A stretch of 64,000 nt of DNA. Origin: Streptomyces actuosus (GTDB taxonomy: Bacteria > Actinomycetota > Actinomycetes > Streptomycetales > Streptomycetaceae). The position numbers and the translations under genes are program-made. Every line of letters begins with the position of its first letter. Position 1 is the stretch's first letter. Below, piece after piece: positions 8,169 to 16,204 of the stretch. A model generated the notes under the pieces. It worked only from the letters and a program-made list of their open reading frames with translations, had not been told where the DNA came from and did not search any database. The stretch covers positions 45,530 to 109,529 of the forward strand of contig NZ_JAFFZS010000028.1 of assembly GCF_016921115.1 (NCBI RefSeq), written 5' to 3'.

Positions 8169-9533
8169 TCAGCACACGCCCACCGCGGCGAGCGCCATGC
8201 GTTGGCTCGGGGTCGGGCGCGCCGGGAAGTACAGGTAGCAGACGCCGCCCGTTCCGCTTCTGACCCGCCCCTTCGCGTCGTACCTCTTCGTCCTCAGCCA
8301 GATGTTCTCGAACTCGCGGCGCCGGTAGACGCGCCGCACCGCCTCGTCGCTCGGCGAGGCGGGATCGTTGGCGATCACGTCGCCGTCCGCGGTGAAGCCG
8401 ATCACCGTCATCAGATGGCCGGAGGTGCCGTATCCGGCGCCGGTCAGCTCCTCCTCGAGGAACGACTGGGACGTGATGGCCGGAATGCCGGCCGCGATCA
8501 GTGTCTCCAGGTCCGTGAGCGAGCCGAGCCGGGTGACCACTCCCTGAAGCCCGTCGAAGGTGGCCGCGTAGGCGGCGTTGAACGGCCAGTTGCCGCAGCC
8601 GGCGTACTGGTGGTCGTAGGTCTGGCGGGCGGCGTGGCAGACCTCGGGGTCGGCGAAGGCCGGGTCGACCCAGGACAACTGCTCCTCGGTGAGCCGGCCA
8701 CCCCAGTACTCGATGATCATCTGTGAGGAGGTGGGGCTGCACCAGGCTTCGCCGCCGTTGTCGTACTCGGGGTACTGGCCCTTGTGGATCTCCTGGGAGT
8801 AGCGCGGGACGCCCAGTTCGCGGGCGAGACCGGGGGTGGAGGCGGGGACCGTGAACCGGTCGGGGACGTCCGAGCCCATGAGGAACAGCCGCCACACGGT
8901 CGGGGTGGTGTCCTGCCCCGGCCGGCGGTACAGGGTCAGGCGCAGCCGGCAGGAGGCCAGGCGCAGCCCGGAGGCGGAGTCGTCGACGGCGAGGGTGTCC
9001 GTCCAGACGGTGCTCCTGCCGTCGCCCTGGCCGTCGAGGGAGGTCCGCCGGATGTCCCCGTCCCCGGCCGCCCAGCGGGCCATCACGTACCAGGGCGTGG
9101 CGGTGCCGTCCGAGTAGGACCCCTGGAGCTCGACCTGGATCCAGGTGCCGGCCGGGGTGTGCGCGTTCCAGGAGGCGATGGCCTCGGTGGCCGGCACGGT
9201 CAACCGGTGGACGGGCGAGGTCCAGGTGGCGTACTCCCAGGTGGCCGTCCGCCCGGTGTGCGGGTCGGTGTGGTCGAGGGTGCCGGCGGCCGTGCCGATC
9301 TCGACGCCGGGCCGTGCACCGGCGACGGCGCGGGTGCCGTCGGCGATGCCGGCACGCCAGTCGGTGTACGTGGTCCAGGTGTGGTGGTCGACCTGGCGGG
9401 CCGGGTCCGGGGCGCAGCCCTCGGCGGCGGTCAGGGTGCCGGCCGTCGCCGGGCCCGCTCCGCCGGCCACCGCGGCGGCGGCGACCGCCGCGGTCAGGAC
9501 GGTTCTGCGGGACGGCTGTTCGGCTCTGCTCAT
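8169..9533 (-). CDS. Secreted C39-like peptidase, Tat signal
   Basis: 454 residues from ATG at 9533. The N-terminus has a twin-arginine type signal (SRRTVLTAAVAAAAVAGG followed by ATA-G), so export is probably by Tat. Residues about 40-210 form a beta-rich region found in actinobacterial exported proteins. Residues about 240-430 match the peptidase C39-like domain (PF13529), with the catalytic Cys in EAWCSPTS and the His in SGHLMTVIGF followed by the NDPA motif. Substrate unknown. Monocistronic, with its own terminator. Confidence 0.88.
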   Translation of the reverse strand: MSRAEQPSRRTVLTAAVAAAAVAGGAGPATAGTLTAAEGCAPDPARQVDHHTWTTYTDWRAGIADGTRAVAGARPGVEIGTAAGTLDHTDPHTGRTATWEYATWTSPVHRLTVPATEAIASWNAHTPAGTWIQVELQGSYSDGTATPWYVMARWAAGDGDIRRTSLDGQGDGRSTVWTDTLAVDDSASGLRLASCRLRLTLYRRPGQDTTPTVWRLFLMGSDVPDRFTVPASTPGLARELGVPRYSQEIHKGQYPEYDNGGEAWCSPTSSQMIIEYWGGRLTEEQLSWVDPAFADPEVCHAARQTYDHQYAGCGNWPFNAAYAATFDGLQGVVTRLGSLTDLETLIAAGIPAITSQSFLEEELTGAGYGTSGHLMTVIGFTADGDVIANDPASPSDEAVRRVYRRREFENIWLRTKRYDAKGRVRSGTGGVCYLYFPARPTPSQRMALAAVGVC

Positions 9534-9800
9534 GGGCGGGAAACCCCCAGGTGTCCGGGTCGGGCGTCCAGTGGGCGGTCACGTACGGGTGCGTGCGCCA
9601 ACTATGGCGGGCCACGTCCCGTCCTGCCAGCACTTCGGCGTATGCCACAGGCACCAATATTGGTCTGAACCACTTGCGTGACCTGCACATCGACCCGAAT
9701 CGGGTGATCTTCGACCGTCGGGCGCGGCGCGCCGTAGACTCTCCGGCGCACCCACCCGAGCACACCCGGGGGAACGACCATCGAACGCCTCGCCACCCTG

Positions 9801-10391
9801 TTGCACAGCCTGCCCCCGTCCCTGGGACCGGTCCGGCTGGTGGGCGTCGACGGGCACGCCGGGTCCGGCAAGTCGACGTTCGCCGCGCGACTGGCCCGGG
9901 CGCTCGGCGGCGCACCGGTCCTCCGTCTCGACGACATCGCCTGCCACGACGAGCTGTTCGCGTGGACGGAGCGGCTGCGGGAGCAGGTGATCGAGCCGCT
10001 CGCTCACGCCAGGACGGCCCACTACACCCCCTACGACTGGCATGAGCGCCGCTTCACCGCCCCCCTCCCGCTCCCCCCCGCCCCCGTGATCCTGGTCGAG
10101 GGCGTCGGCGCCGGCCGCCGCGCAGTGCGCCCGCACCTCGCACATCTGCTGTGGATGGAGATGCCGCCCACGCAGGCGTGGGCACGCGGGCGGGAGCGGG
10201 ACGGGGCGGAGCAGCGGGAGTTCTGGGCCGCATGGGTCCGCGCCGAGCGGCGACACTTCACCGAGGATCCCTCGCGACCCTACGCGGATCTTCTGGTGCG
10301 GCAGGTGGCACAGGGGTACGACATACTGCCGGGTCCGGCCGCGGAGGGACGGGATCTCACACACGGTGACGGACCGCCTGCTGTGTGGTGA
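9801..10391 (+). CDS. P-loop nucleoside/uridine kinase-like protein
   Basis: 196 residues from a TTG at 9801. The P-loop GHAGSGKST, a Walker-B-like LVEGVGA and a basic lid region (RERDGAEQREFW) are typical of the uridine kinase/AAA-type nucleoside kinases common in actinobacteria. The real substrate is unproven. The start is problematic: TTG has no ribosome-binding site, whereas GGGGGA at 9769-9773 is well spaced from an in-frame ATC at 9780 that would add seven residues. No ATG or GTG is available in frame. It may be a rare ATC start. Confidence 0.8.
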   Translation: MHSLPPSLGPVRLVGVDGHAGSGKSTFAARLARALGGAPVLRLDDIACHDELFAWTERLREQVIEPLAHARTAHYTPYDWHERRFTAPLPLPPAPVILVEGVGAGRRAVRPHLAHLLWMEMPPTQAWARGRERDGAEQREFWAAWVRAERRHFTEDPSRPYADLLVRQVAQGYDILPGPAAEGRDLTHGDGPPAVW

Positions 10392-10440
10392 AACGGTGAA
10401 ACCGCTTGCGCGGGAAGTTCCGAGAGCCTTCCGACTCTGC

Positions 10441-10470
10441 TTGACCGGGGAGCCGTACCCGACTTACGTT
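10441..10470 (+). promoter_or_regulatory. Promoter of the small-RNA candidate
   Basis: TTGACC (10441-10446), an 18-base spacer and TACGTT (10465-10470) fit a housekeeping promoter. Transcription would start at about 10475-10478. Confidence 0.6.
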
Positions 10471-10474
10471 CTCG

Positions 10475-10545
10475 ATGTGCGGCAACGAAAGCCGCCCATC
10501 GACGCGAAGCCCCCGGTTGTTCCCCCGTGATCGGGGGCTTCGTTC
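10475..10545 (+). ncRNA. Candidate small RNA or leader with terminator
   Basis: From the predicted start point a ~70-nt RNA would contain a short hairpin (GCGGC 10479-10483 with GCCGC 10491-10495). A strong 11-bp terminator follows (10505-10515 with 10532-10542) whose 16-base loop carries CCCCC. The sequence opens with ATG exactly at the likely 5' end, so a leaderless short peptide is an alternative. The next gene has its own promoter 120 bases later, which favours a stand-alone RNA. Not matched to a named RNA family. Confidence 0.55.
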
Positions 10546-10665
10546 TGCCTGCACACCCTCCCGCCCCCTCCTCGTGCGCCGCGCGGCTCCACCCGCTCAC
10601 CCTCGGTCACCGACCGGTGTGCGCCCCGTTCGCTCCCACCTCGTGGAACGGCCCGTGCGGCACCC

Positions 10666-10695
10666 TTAGTCGGGCGGCAGCCGCGCAGGTACGAT
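10666..10695 (+). promoter_or_regulatory. Promoter of the EccA-like gene
   Basis: TTAGTC (10666-10671), 18 bases, TACGAT (10690-10695). It gives a leader of about 125 bases before the ATG at 10829 and argues against the ATG at 10694, which lies inside the -10. Confidence 0.55.
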
Positions 10696-10828
10696 GCCCT
10701 GGGTGCGGCCTACGGACGGCTGCGCGCACCTTGCAACTCCGGTCCGCGGCACAGCGGTTCGACGAACGCAGCCGACCCGGCGGCAGCGGGCCGGCACACC
10801 GACGGGGGCACGGTTTGTGGGGGACGTG

Positions 10829-12685
10829 ATGGACTTCGGCACGCAGGGCCCCGAGGCCCCCGCCGAGCTCGCCTGGCTGCGAGGCGTGGACGCCTACACG
10901 ATGGGCGCCTATCCGCAGGCCGAGGAGGAGTTCCGGGCGGCGGTCCGGATCGATCCCCGGATGGCCGACGGCTGGCTCGGACTGCACGCGCTGCGCGTCG
11001 ACACCACGACCGCGCTGCTGCGGATGTACCGCCACCGCGACCGCTTCGGCGAGCAGCGCGCCCGGCACCGCCGCGCCCTCAACTCCTGGTACTGGCTGGG
11101 CTGGTGGGTGCAGCCCGTGCTGGAGAGCCCCCGGGACCTGCTGCTGGCCCACGCCTCGCACTGGCTCGACGGCCGCCACGTCCCGGAGCTGGACCGGGCC
11201 CTCGCCGGGCTCCCCCCGGTCGACACCGACCAGCAGGTCCGCTTCCTGCACGCCTGCCGCGCCTACCTGGTCAAGGACTGGGACCAACTGGTACGGCACA
11301 CCGACCCGCTGCTCGACGATCCGCTGCTCGGTATCGAGGCCGGGCTGTTCGGGGGGATGGCACGGGTGCGTCTGGAGATGTACGGGCAGGCCGAACCCCT
11401 GCTGTCGGCCGCGCTGATGCGGTGCCGCAGCGAGCAGCCGCAGCGCAAGGAGCTGCGGTACTGGCTCGCCCGTGCGCTGGAGGGCACGGGTCGCTCCGCG
11501 GCCGCCCTGCCCCTGTACCGGGCGGTGCACCGCGTCGATCCCGCCTTCATGGACACCGCGGCCCGGCTCGCGGCCATCGCCGAGGGCGACGGCTACGACG
11601 ACCCGGCCGACCTCACGGGACTCACGTTCACCGGCACGGGCGGGGACCTGCTGGACGGCACCGACGGGCTCGATCCGCTCTTCGGCACCGAGGGCCGCGA
11701 TCTGAAGGTGTCCGCTCCCGAACCGCCGAGCGGCCCGCTGCCGTCGGCGGTCGACCCGGCGGTGCGCGAGAAGACCGCCGTGCCACCGGTGTCGTTGCCC
11801 GCGGGGCCCACCGACCCGGGCTTACTCGAGGAAGCTCTCGCCGAGCTGGAGCGCATGGTGGGCCTGGAGCCGGTGAAACGTCAGGTCAAGGCCCTGTCGG
11901 CGCAGTTGAACATGGCCCGCCTGCGGGCCGGGCAAGGACTTCCGGTCCAGCCGCCCAAACGCCACTTCGTCTTCTCCGGCCCCTCCGGCACCGGCAAGAC
12001 CACGGTCGCCCGCATCCTCGGCCGGGTCTTCTACGCCCTCGGACTCCTCGGCGGCGACCACCTCGTGGAGGCGCAGCGCGCCGACCTGGTCGGCGAGTAC
12101 CTCGGGCAGACGGCCGTGAAGGCCAACGAACTGATCGACTCCGCGCTCGGGGGCGTCCTGTTCGTCGACGAGGCCTACTCCCTGTCCAACTCCGGCTACG
12201 GCAAGGGCGATGCCTACGGCGACGAGGCCCTCCAGGTGCTGCTGAAGCGGGCGGAGGACAACCGCGACCACCTCGTGGTGATACTGGCCGGCTACCCCGA
12301 GGGCATGGACCGCCTCCTCGCCGCGAACCCCGGGTTGTCCTCCCGTTTCACCACCCGCGTCGACTTCCCCTCCTACCGGCCCCTGGAACTGGCCGAGATC
12401 GGCAAGGTGCTCGCCGCGGACAACGGCGACCAGTGGGACGACGAGGCGCTGGAGGAACTGCTCTCGATCGCCGGTCACGTCGTCGACCAGGGATGGATCG
12501 ACGAGCTGGGCAACGGGCGGTTCCTGCGCACCCTGTACGAGAAGAGCTGCGCCTACCGCGATCTGCGGCTGTCCGGCTACGCGGGACCGCTGTCCCGGGA
12601 CGACCTGGCCACGCTGCGGCTGCCGGATCTGATGCAGGCGTACGGTGAGGTGCTGTCGGGGCGGGGACCGCAGGATCCGGCGTGA
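10829..12685 (+). CDS. EccA/CbxX-type AAA ATPase with TPR domain
   Basis: 618 residues. ATG at 10829 follows TGGGGGAC; longer starts overlap the promoter. Residues about 1-275 are TPR-like helices as in EccA of type VII secretion systems. A variable linker is followed by a CbxX/CfqX AAA+ domain: Walker A GPSGTGKTT at 384-392, Walker B VLFVDEA around 443-449, and arginine-finger region SSRFTTRVDF. These proteins act as ATP-driven hexameric remodelers, of ESX substrates in mycobacteria or of Rubisco. No other ESX gene is present here. Codon 332 (11822-11824) is TTA, so translation should need the bldA tRNA and be tied to development. Confidence 0.9.
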   Translation: MDFGTQGPEAPAELAWLRGVDAYTMGAYPQAEEEFRAAVRIDPRMADGWLGLHALRVDTTTALLRMYRHRDRFGEQRARHRRALNSWYWLGWWVQPVLESPRDLLLAHASHWLDGRHVPELDRALAGLPPVDTDQQVRFLHACRAYLVKDWDQLVRHTDPLLDDPLLGIEAGLFGGMARVRLEMYGQAEPLLSAALMRCRSEQPQRKELRYWLARALEGTGRSAAALPLYRAVHRVDPAFMDTAARLAAIAEGDGYDDPADLTGLTFTGTGGDLLDGTDGLDPLFGTEGRDLKVSAPEPPSGPLPSAVDPAVREKTAVPPVSLPAGPTDPGLLEEALAELERMVGLEPVKRQVKALSAQLNMARLRAGQGLPVQPPKRHFVFSGPSGTGKTTVARILGRVFYALGLLGGDHLVEAQRADLVGEYLGQTAVKANELIDSALGGVLFVDEAYSLSNSGYGKGDAYGDEALQVLLKRAEDNRDHLVVILAGYPEGMDRLLAANPGLSSRFTTRVDFPSYRPLELAEIGKVLAADNGDQWDDEALEELLSIAGHVVDQGWIDELGNGRFLRTLYEKSCAYRDLRLSGYAGPLSRDDLATLRLPDLMQAYGEVLSGRGPQDPA

Positions 12686-13069
12686 CGTCCTCTCCCCCGA
12701 AGCCGGTGCACCGCGCAGAGAACCGGTGGCGGAGCTGCCGGCAGCCGGGCCGGGGAGCGGGTGCCGTCCCGGCGCGCCACGACACGGACGCCCCGGGGAC
12801 CGGGCTTTCGGGCCGGACCCGCGCGTCCGCGAGAACTGTGGCAGGCCCGGCCCAGCGGCCCGCCGGGGTGCGAAAGGAGTGCCACGGCGGGCGGAAGGCC
12901 CGCCCCGCGGAGCCCGGTCCGTGCGACCGCAGGGTGGAGGGCCGCCCTCGTACGCGGCGTACGACGGCGCCCCTCCGACGACGGCACGGCGCCTCCCCCG
13001 GCTCGACCGGAGCCGAGCAGAAGGACGCCCCGGACGTCCCGGGGCAGGCGGGGACCTTCGAACGACGCC
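12686..13069. other. Spacer between convergent genes
   Basis: 384 bases of high-GC sequence between the EccA-like gene (+) and the CNNM operon (-). Apart from the terminator at its right end I see nothing. Confidence 0.5.
13027..13045 (-). terminator. Terminator of the CNNM/CorC operon
   Basis: GCCCCGG (13027-13033) pairs with CCGGGGC (13039-13045) around a 5-base loop, 25 bases after the stop at 13070. Confidence 0.6.
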
Positions 13070-14128
13070 CTAGCTCGCCAGGACCTGCTCCTGCTCCTCC
13101 GGTGCCTCGCGGTGCGCAGGGTCCCGCACCTCGCCGACCAGCAGCTCCAGGACGTCCTCCAGCGCGACCAGACCGAGCACCTTGCCACTCGCATCGGCCA
13201 CCTGGGCCAGATGGGTGGCGGCGCGGCGCATCACGGTGAGCGCGTCGTCGAGCGGCAGCTCGGCCCGCAGGGTCGTCATGGGCCGCCAGATCTGCTGCGG
13301 TACCGCCCGGTCCGAGTCCTCCAGGTCGAGGACGTCCTTGACGTGCAGGTATCCCATGAAGGCGGCGCCGTTCTCCGCGGCGACCGGGAACCGGGAGTAG
13401 CCCGTGCGGGCGGTCAGATCGACGATCTCGCCCGGGGTGACCGACGGACCGACCGTGATCAGCGACTCTCGGCGCAGCAGGACGTCCGTCACCGGGCGGG
13501 AGCCCAGCTCCAGGGCGTCCTCCAGCCGCTCGCGCTCCTCGGGGCCGAGGAGGCCGGCCTGGCCGGAGTCCTCCAGCAGGCGGTTGAGCTGCTCGCTGGT
13601 GACCACGGCCTCGACCTCGTCCTTGGGCTCGACGCGGAACAGGCGGAGGATCGCCTGGGCGCAGGCACCGAGCGCGACGGTGATCGGCCTGCACAGGCGG
13701 GCGAAGGCGACCAGGCCGGGGCTGAGCCACAGCGCGGCCTTCTCGGGAGCGGCCATGGCGAGGTTCTTCGGGACCATCTCGCCGATGACGAGGTGGAAGA
13801 AGACGACGGCCGCCAGGGCGATGACGTAGCCGAGCGGATGGATCACACCGTGCGGCAGGTGGATCCACTCGAACACCGGCTCCAGCAGGCGGGCCACCGT
13901 CGGCTCGGCGACCGCGCCGAGCGTCAGCGAGCAGACGGTGATGCCGAACTGGGCGGCGGCCATCATCTGCGGAAGCCGTTCCAGGCCGTACAGCACCTGG
14001 CGGGCCCGGGCGGTGCCAAGCGGTTCGATCTGGCTGCGCCGGACGGAGACCAGCGCGAACTCGGCGCCGACGAAGAAACCGTTGGCGAGGACGAGGAGCG
14101 CGGCGAAGACGAGTTGGAAGGCGCTCAC
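13070..14128 (-). CDS. CNNM/HlyC-type transporter, CBS domains
   Basis: 352 residues. The N-terminal DUF21/CNNM membrane domain (about 1-190, with LVLANGFFVGAEFALVSVRRSQ and GEMVPKNLA) is followed by a CBS pair (about 205-335). Unlike its upstream partner it lacks the C-terminal CorC_HlyC domain. The family is implicated in Mg/Co handling; hemolysin is a historical name. Its ATG overlaps the upstream gene's stop by four bases (14125-14128), so the two are translationally coupled and may form a heteromer. Confidence 0.9.
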   Translation of the reverse strand: MSAFQLVFAALLVLANGFFVGAEFALVSVRRSQIEPLGTARARQVLYGLERLPQMMAAAQFGITVCSLTLGAVAEPTVARLLEPVFEWIHLPHGVIHPLGYVIALAAVVFFHLVIGEMVPKNLAMAAPEKAALWLSPGLVAFARLCRPITVALGACAQAILRLFRVEPKDEVEAVVTSEQLNRLLEDSGQAGLLGPEERERLEDALELGSRPVTDVLLRRESLITVGPSVTPGEIVDLTARTGYSRFPVAAENGAAFMGYLHVKDVLDLEDSDRAVPQQIWRPMTTLRAELPLDDALTVMRRAATHLAQVADASGKVLGLVALEDVLELLVGEVRDPAHREAPEEQEQVLAS

Positions 14129-15459
14129 CGGGCGACCTCCATGACGCTCACGACCGGGGCGGTGCGCACCAGGCGGACGCGCTCCGCGCGGTAGTGGCCG
14201 ACCTGGCGCACGGAGAGCCGCCAGCCGGGCAGCTCGGCCCGGTCGCCGGGGGCGGGGATACGGCCCAGCAGGTCGGCGACGAGCCCGGCGACCGTCTCGT
14301 AGGGGCCCTCGGGCACGTGGAGTCCTATGCGCCGGAGGATGTCGACACGGCAGCTGCCGTCCACGTCCCAGGCGGGCCGGCCGTCCTCGGGCGGGACGGC
14401 CGCGAGCTCGGGCAGGTCGTGCCCGTCGTGCTCGTCACGGACCTCACCGACGAGTTCCTCGACGATGTCCTCCAGGGTGACCACGCCGGCCGTCCCACCG
14501 TACTCGTCGACCACGACGGCGATGGGCTGCTCGCTGCGCAGCCGTGCCAGCAGCGGCTGAACGGGCAGGGTCTCGGGGACGAGCAGGGCGCGGCGGGCGA
14601 TCCGGACCACGGGCGTCCGCAGCCGGTCGTGGACCGGGACGGCGAGCGCGTCCTTGAGGTGGACCATGCCGACGATCTCGTCGATCTTGTCCCGGTAGAC
14701 GGGGAAGCGGGAGAGGCCGGTGGCCCGGGTCAGGTTGACCACGTCCTCAGCCGTGGCGGACGACTGGAGCGCGCTGACCTTCACCCGCGGGGTCATCACG
14801 TGCTGGGCGGTCAGTTCGCCCAGCGACAGGGTCCGGACGAACAGGTCGGCGGTGTCCTGCTCCAGGGCACCGGCCCGGGCCGAGTGGCGGGCCAGGGAGA
14901 CCAGCTCGCCGGGCGTGCGGGCGGAGGCCAGCTCCTCGGCGGGCTCGACGCCGAGCGCACGGACCAGCCGGTTGGCGACGGCGTTGAGGCCGGCGATGAC
15001 CGGCCGGAACAGACGCGAGAAGATCCGCTGCGGGCCGGCGACGAAACGTGCGACCTGGAGCGGCTTGGAGACCGCCCAGTTCTTCGGCACGAGTTCGCCG
15101 ATCACCATCTGCACGGCGGAGGCCAGCAGCATCCCGACGACCACCGCCACACCACCGACCGCGCCCCCGGGTATGCCGATCGCGGCGAACGGGCCGTGCA
15201 GCAGCCCGGCGAGCGCCGGTTCGGCGAGCATGCCGACGACGAGGGAGGTGATGGTGATGCCGAGCTGGGTGCCGGAGAGCTGGAAGGAGAGCTCCTTGAG
15301 CGACTCGACGACCGAACGGGCGCGGGGGTCGCCCTCGGCTGCGGCCTGTTCGGCCTCCGGACGCTCGACCGTGACGAGGCCGAACTCGGCGGCGACGAAG
15401 AAGCCGTTGGCGAGGATGAGCAGGAATGCGGCTGTCAGGAGCAGCAGGGAGAGGGTCAC
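14125..15459 (-). CDS. CNNM/CorC transporter with CBS and CorC_HlyC domains
   Basis: 444 residues from a GTG at 15459 with GGAGG about 10 bases upstream. It has the full family layout: DUF21 membrane domain (about 1-200, ILANGFFVAAEFGLVTVERPE and GELVPKNWA), CBS pair (about 215-345, ending VTLEDIVEELVGEV) and CorC_HlyC domain (about 360-440). Likely a divalent-cation efflux or homeostasis protein. First gene of a two-gene operon preceded by a leader with competing hairpins, which could sense a metal. Confidence 0.9.
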   Translation of the reverse strand: MTLSLLLLTAAFLLILANGFFVAAEFGLVTVERPEAEQAAAEGDPRARSVVESLKELSFQLSGTQLGITITSLVVGMLAEPALAGLLHGPFAAIGIPGGAVGGVAVVVGMLLASAVQMVIGELVPKNWAVSKPLQVARFVAGPQRIFSRLFRPVIAGLNAVANRLVRALGVEPAEELASARTPGELVSLARHSARAGALEQDTADLFVRTLSLGELTAQHVMTPRVKVSALQSSATAEDVVNLTRATGLSRFPVYRDKIDEIVGMVHLKDALAVPVHDRLRTPVVRIARRALLVPETLPVQPLLARLRSEQPIAVVVDEYGGTAGVVTLEDIVEELVGEVRDEHDGHDLPELAAVPPEDGRPAWDVDGSCRVDILRRIGLHVPEGPYETVAGLVADLLGRIPAPGDRAELPGWRLSVRQVGHYRAERVRLVRTAPVVSVMEVAR

Positions 15460-15650
15460 GATGCCACCGCCTCCGCATGTCCGCGGAGCGGGTCCGCGTT
15501 ATGCCGGGAGGGGGTGGCGCAGGTACTGCAGGACGATCCGTCCATCGCCGGAGAGGGTCACTCCTCGGGTAGAAGGAGCCCCTGGGTGCCGGGCGGCGCT
15601 CAGGGGCGGAGGCACAGCGAAAGGCCTCTGCCCCCAGATTAGTCAAGATT
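15460..15650 (-). promoter_or_regulatory. Structured leader of the CNNM/CorC operon
   Basis: On the minus strand, TTGACT (15647-15642) may be a -35. The transcript could fold stem 1 (15624-15634 with 15603-15613; 11 bp, one mismatch) or stem 2 (15601-15607 with 15578-15584; 7 bp). The two share 15603-15607 and exclude each other. Such a switch upstream of a cation transporter suggests a riboswitch or attenuator. I cannot match it to the Mg (M-box), Mn (yybP-ykoY) or c-di-AMP consensus. Confidence 0.4.
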
Positions 15651-15682
15651 CCGCCGCGTGCGGCAGGGCCGGCGCCCCCGAG

Positions 15683-16204
15683 TCAGCCCTGATCCTGTTC
15701 CGGGCCGGCCTCTGCGCCCGTGTCGGGCTCCGCGATCGACCGTGCCTCGACCAGCGCGCTCAGGGCGCGCGCGTCGGCGATGGCGCGCTGCCTGTCGATG
15801 CCGGGCTGGATGCCGAGCGCGGGCAGGCTGGTGCCGTCACTGAGGTTGAGGAAGACCCAGGGGTCCCCGACCCGCAGGTTCACCTTGAGGATCTCCGCCC
15901 AGGCCAGGCGGCGGGTGCCGGCGAAGTTCACCACGGTGACACCGTCGTCGTCCGCGACGACCTTCGGCCGGGAGAGCCACAGCAGGACGCCGAGGACCAG
16001 GGCGCCGGTGAGGACGAAGCTGAGCTTCTCCCCCGGGCCGAGCTGCTCCAGGAGCAGCCCGACGGCGGAGATCACCACGAAGATCACCACTCCGGCGGTG
16101 ACCAGGACGGCCCGGGTGCGGGCGGGCCGGAACGTGACCGGAAGGGCGGGCGGGCCGGGCCGGTCGGAGGTGTCGCGGGGATCGGGCATGGCGGGGCTGC
16201 TCAC
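15683..16204 (-). CDS. PH-domain membrane protein
   Basis: 173 residues. The GTG at 16204 overlaps the hisG stop (GTGA), giving coupled translation. Two hydrophobic helices (about 31-49 and 62-80) are followed by a bacterial PH-like domain (PF10756 type: PKVVADDDGVTVVNF, RRLAWAEILKV). An acidic tail closes the protein. This gene follows hisG in many actinobacteria. No known role in histidine synthesis; possibly membrane-associated housekeeping. Confidence 0.85.
   Translation of the reverse strand: MSSPAMPDPRDTSDRPGPPALPVTFRPARTRAVLVTAGVVIFVVISAVGLLLEQLGPGEKLSFVLTGALVLGVLLWLSRPKVVADDDGVTVVNFAGTRRLAWAEILKVNLRVGDPWVFLNLSDGTSLPALGIQPGIDRQRAIADARALSALVEARSIAEPDTGAEAGPEQDQG

Noticed and set aside
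10475..10545. 6C RNA family
   Set aside because: The known 6C RNAs have two hairpins each with six or more C in the loop; here only one loop has five C and the first loop has none.
10475..10669. 64-codon frame over the small-RNA candidate
   Set aside because: It runs through a strong terminator hairpin and its composition is noncoding-like; kept only as an alternative explanation.
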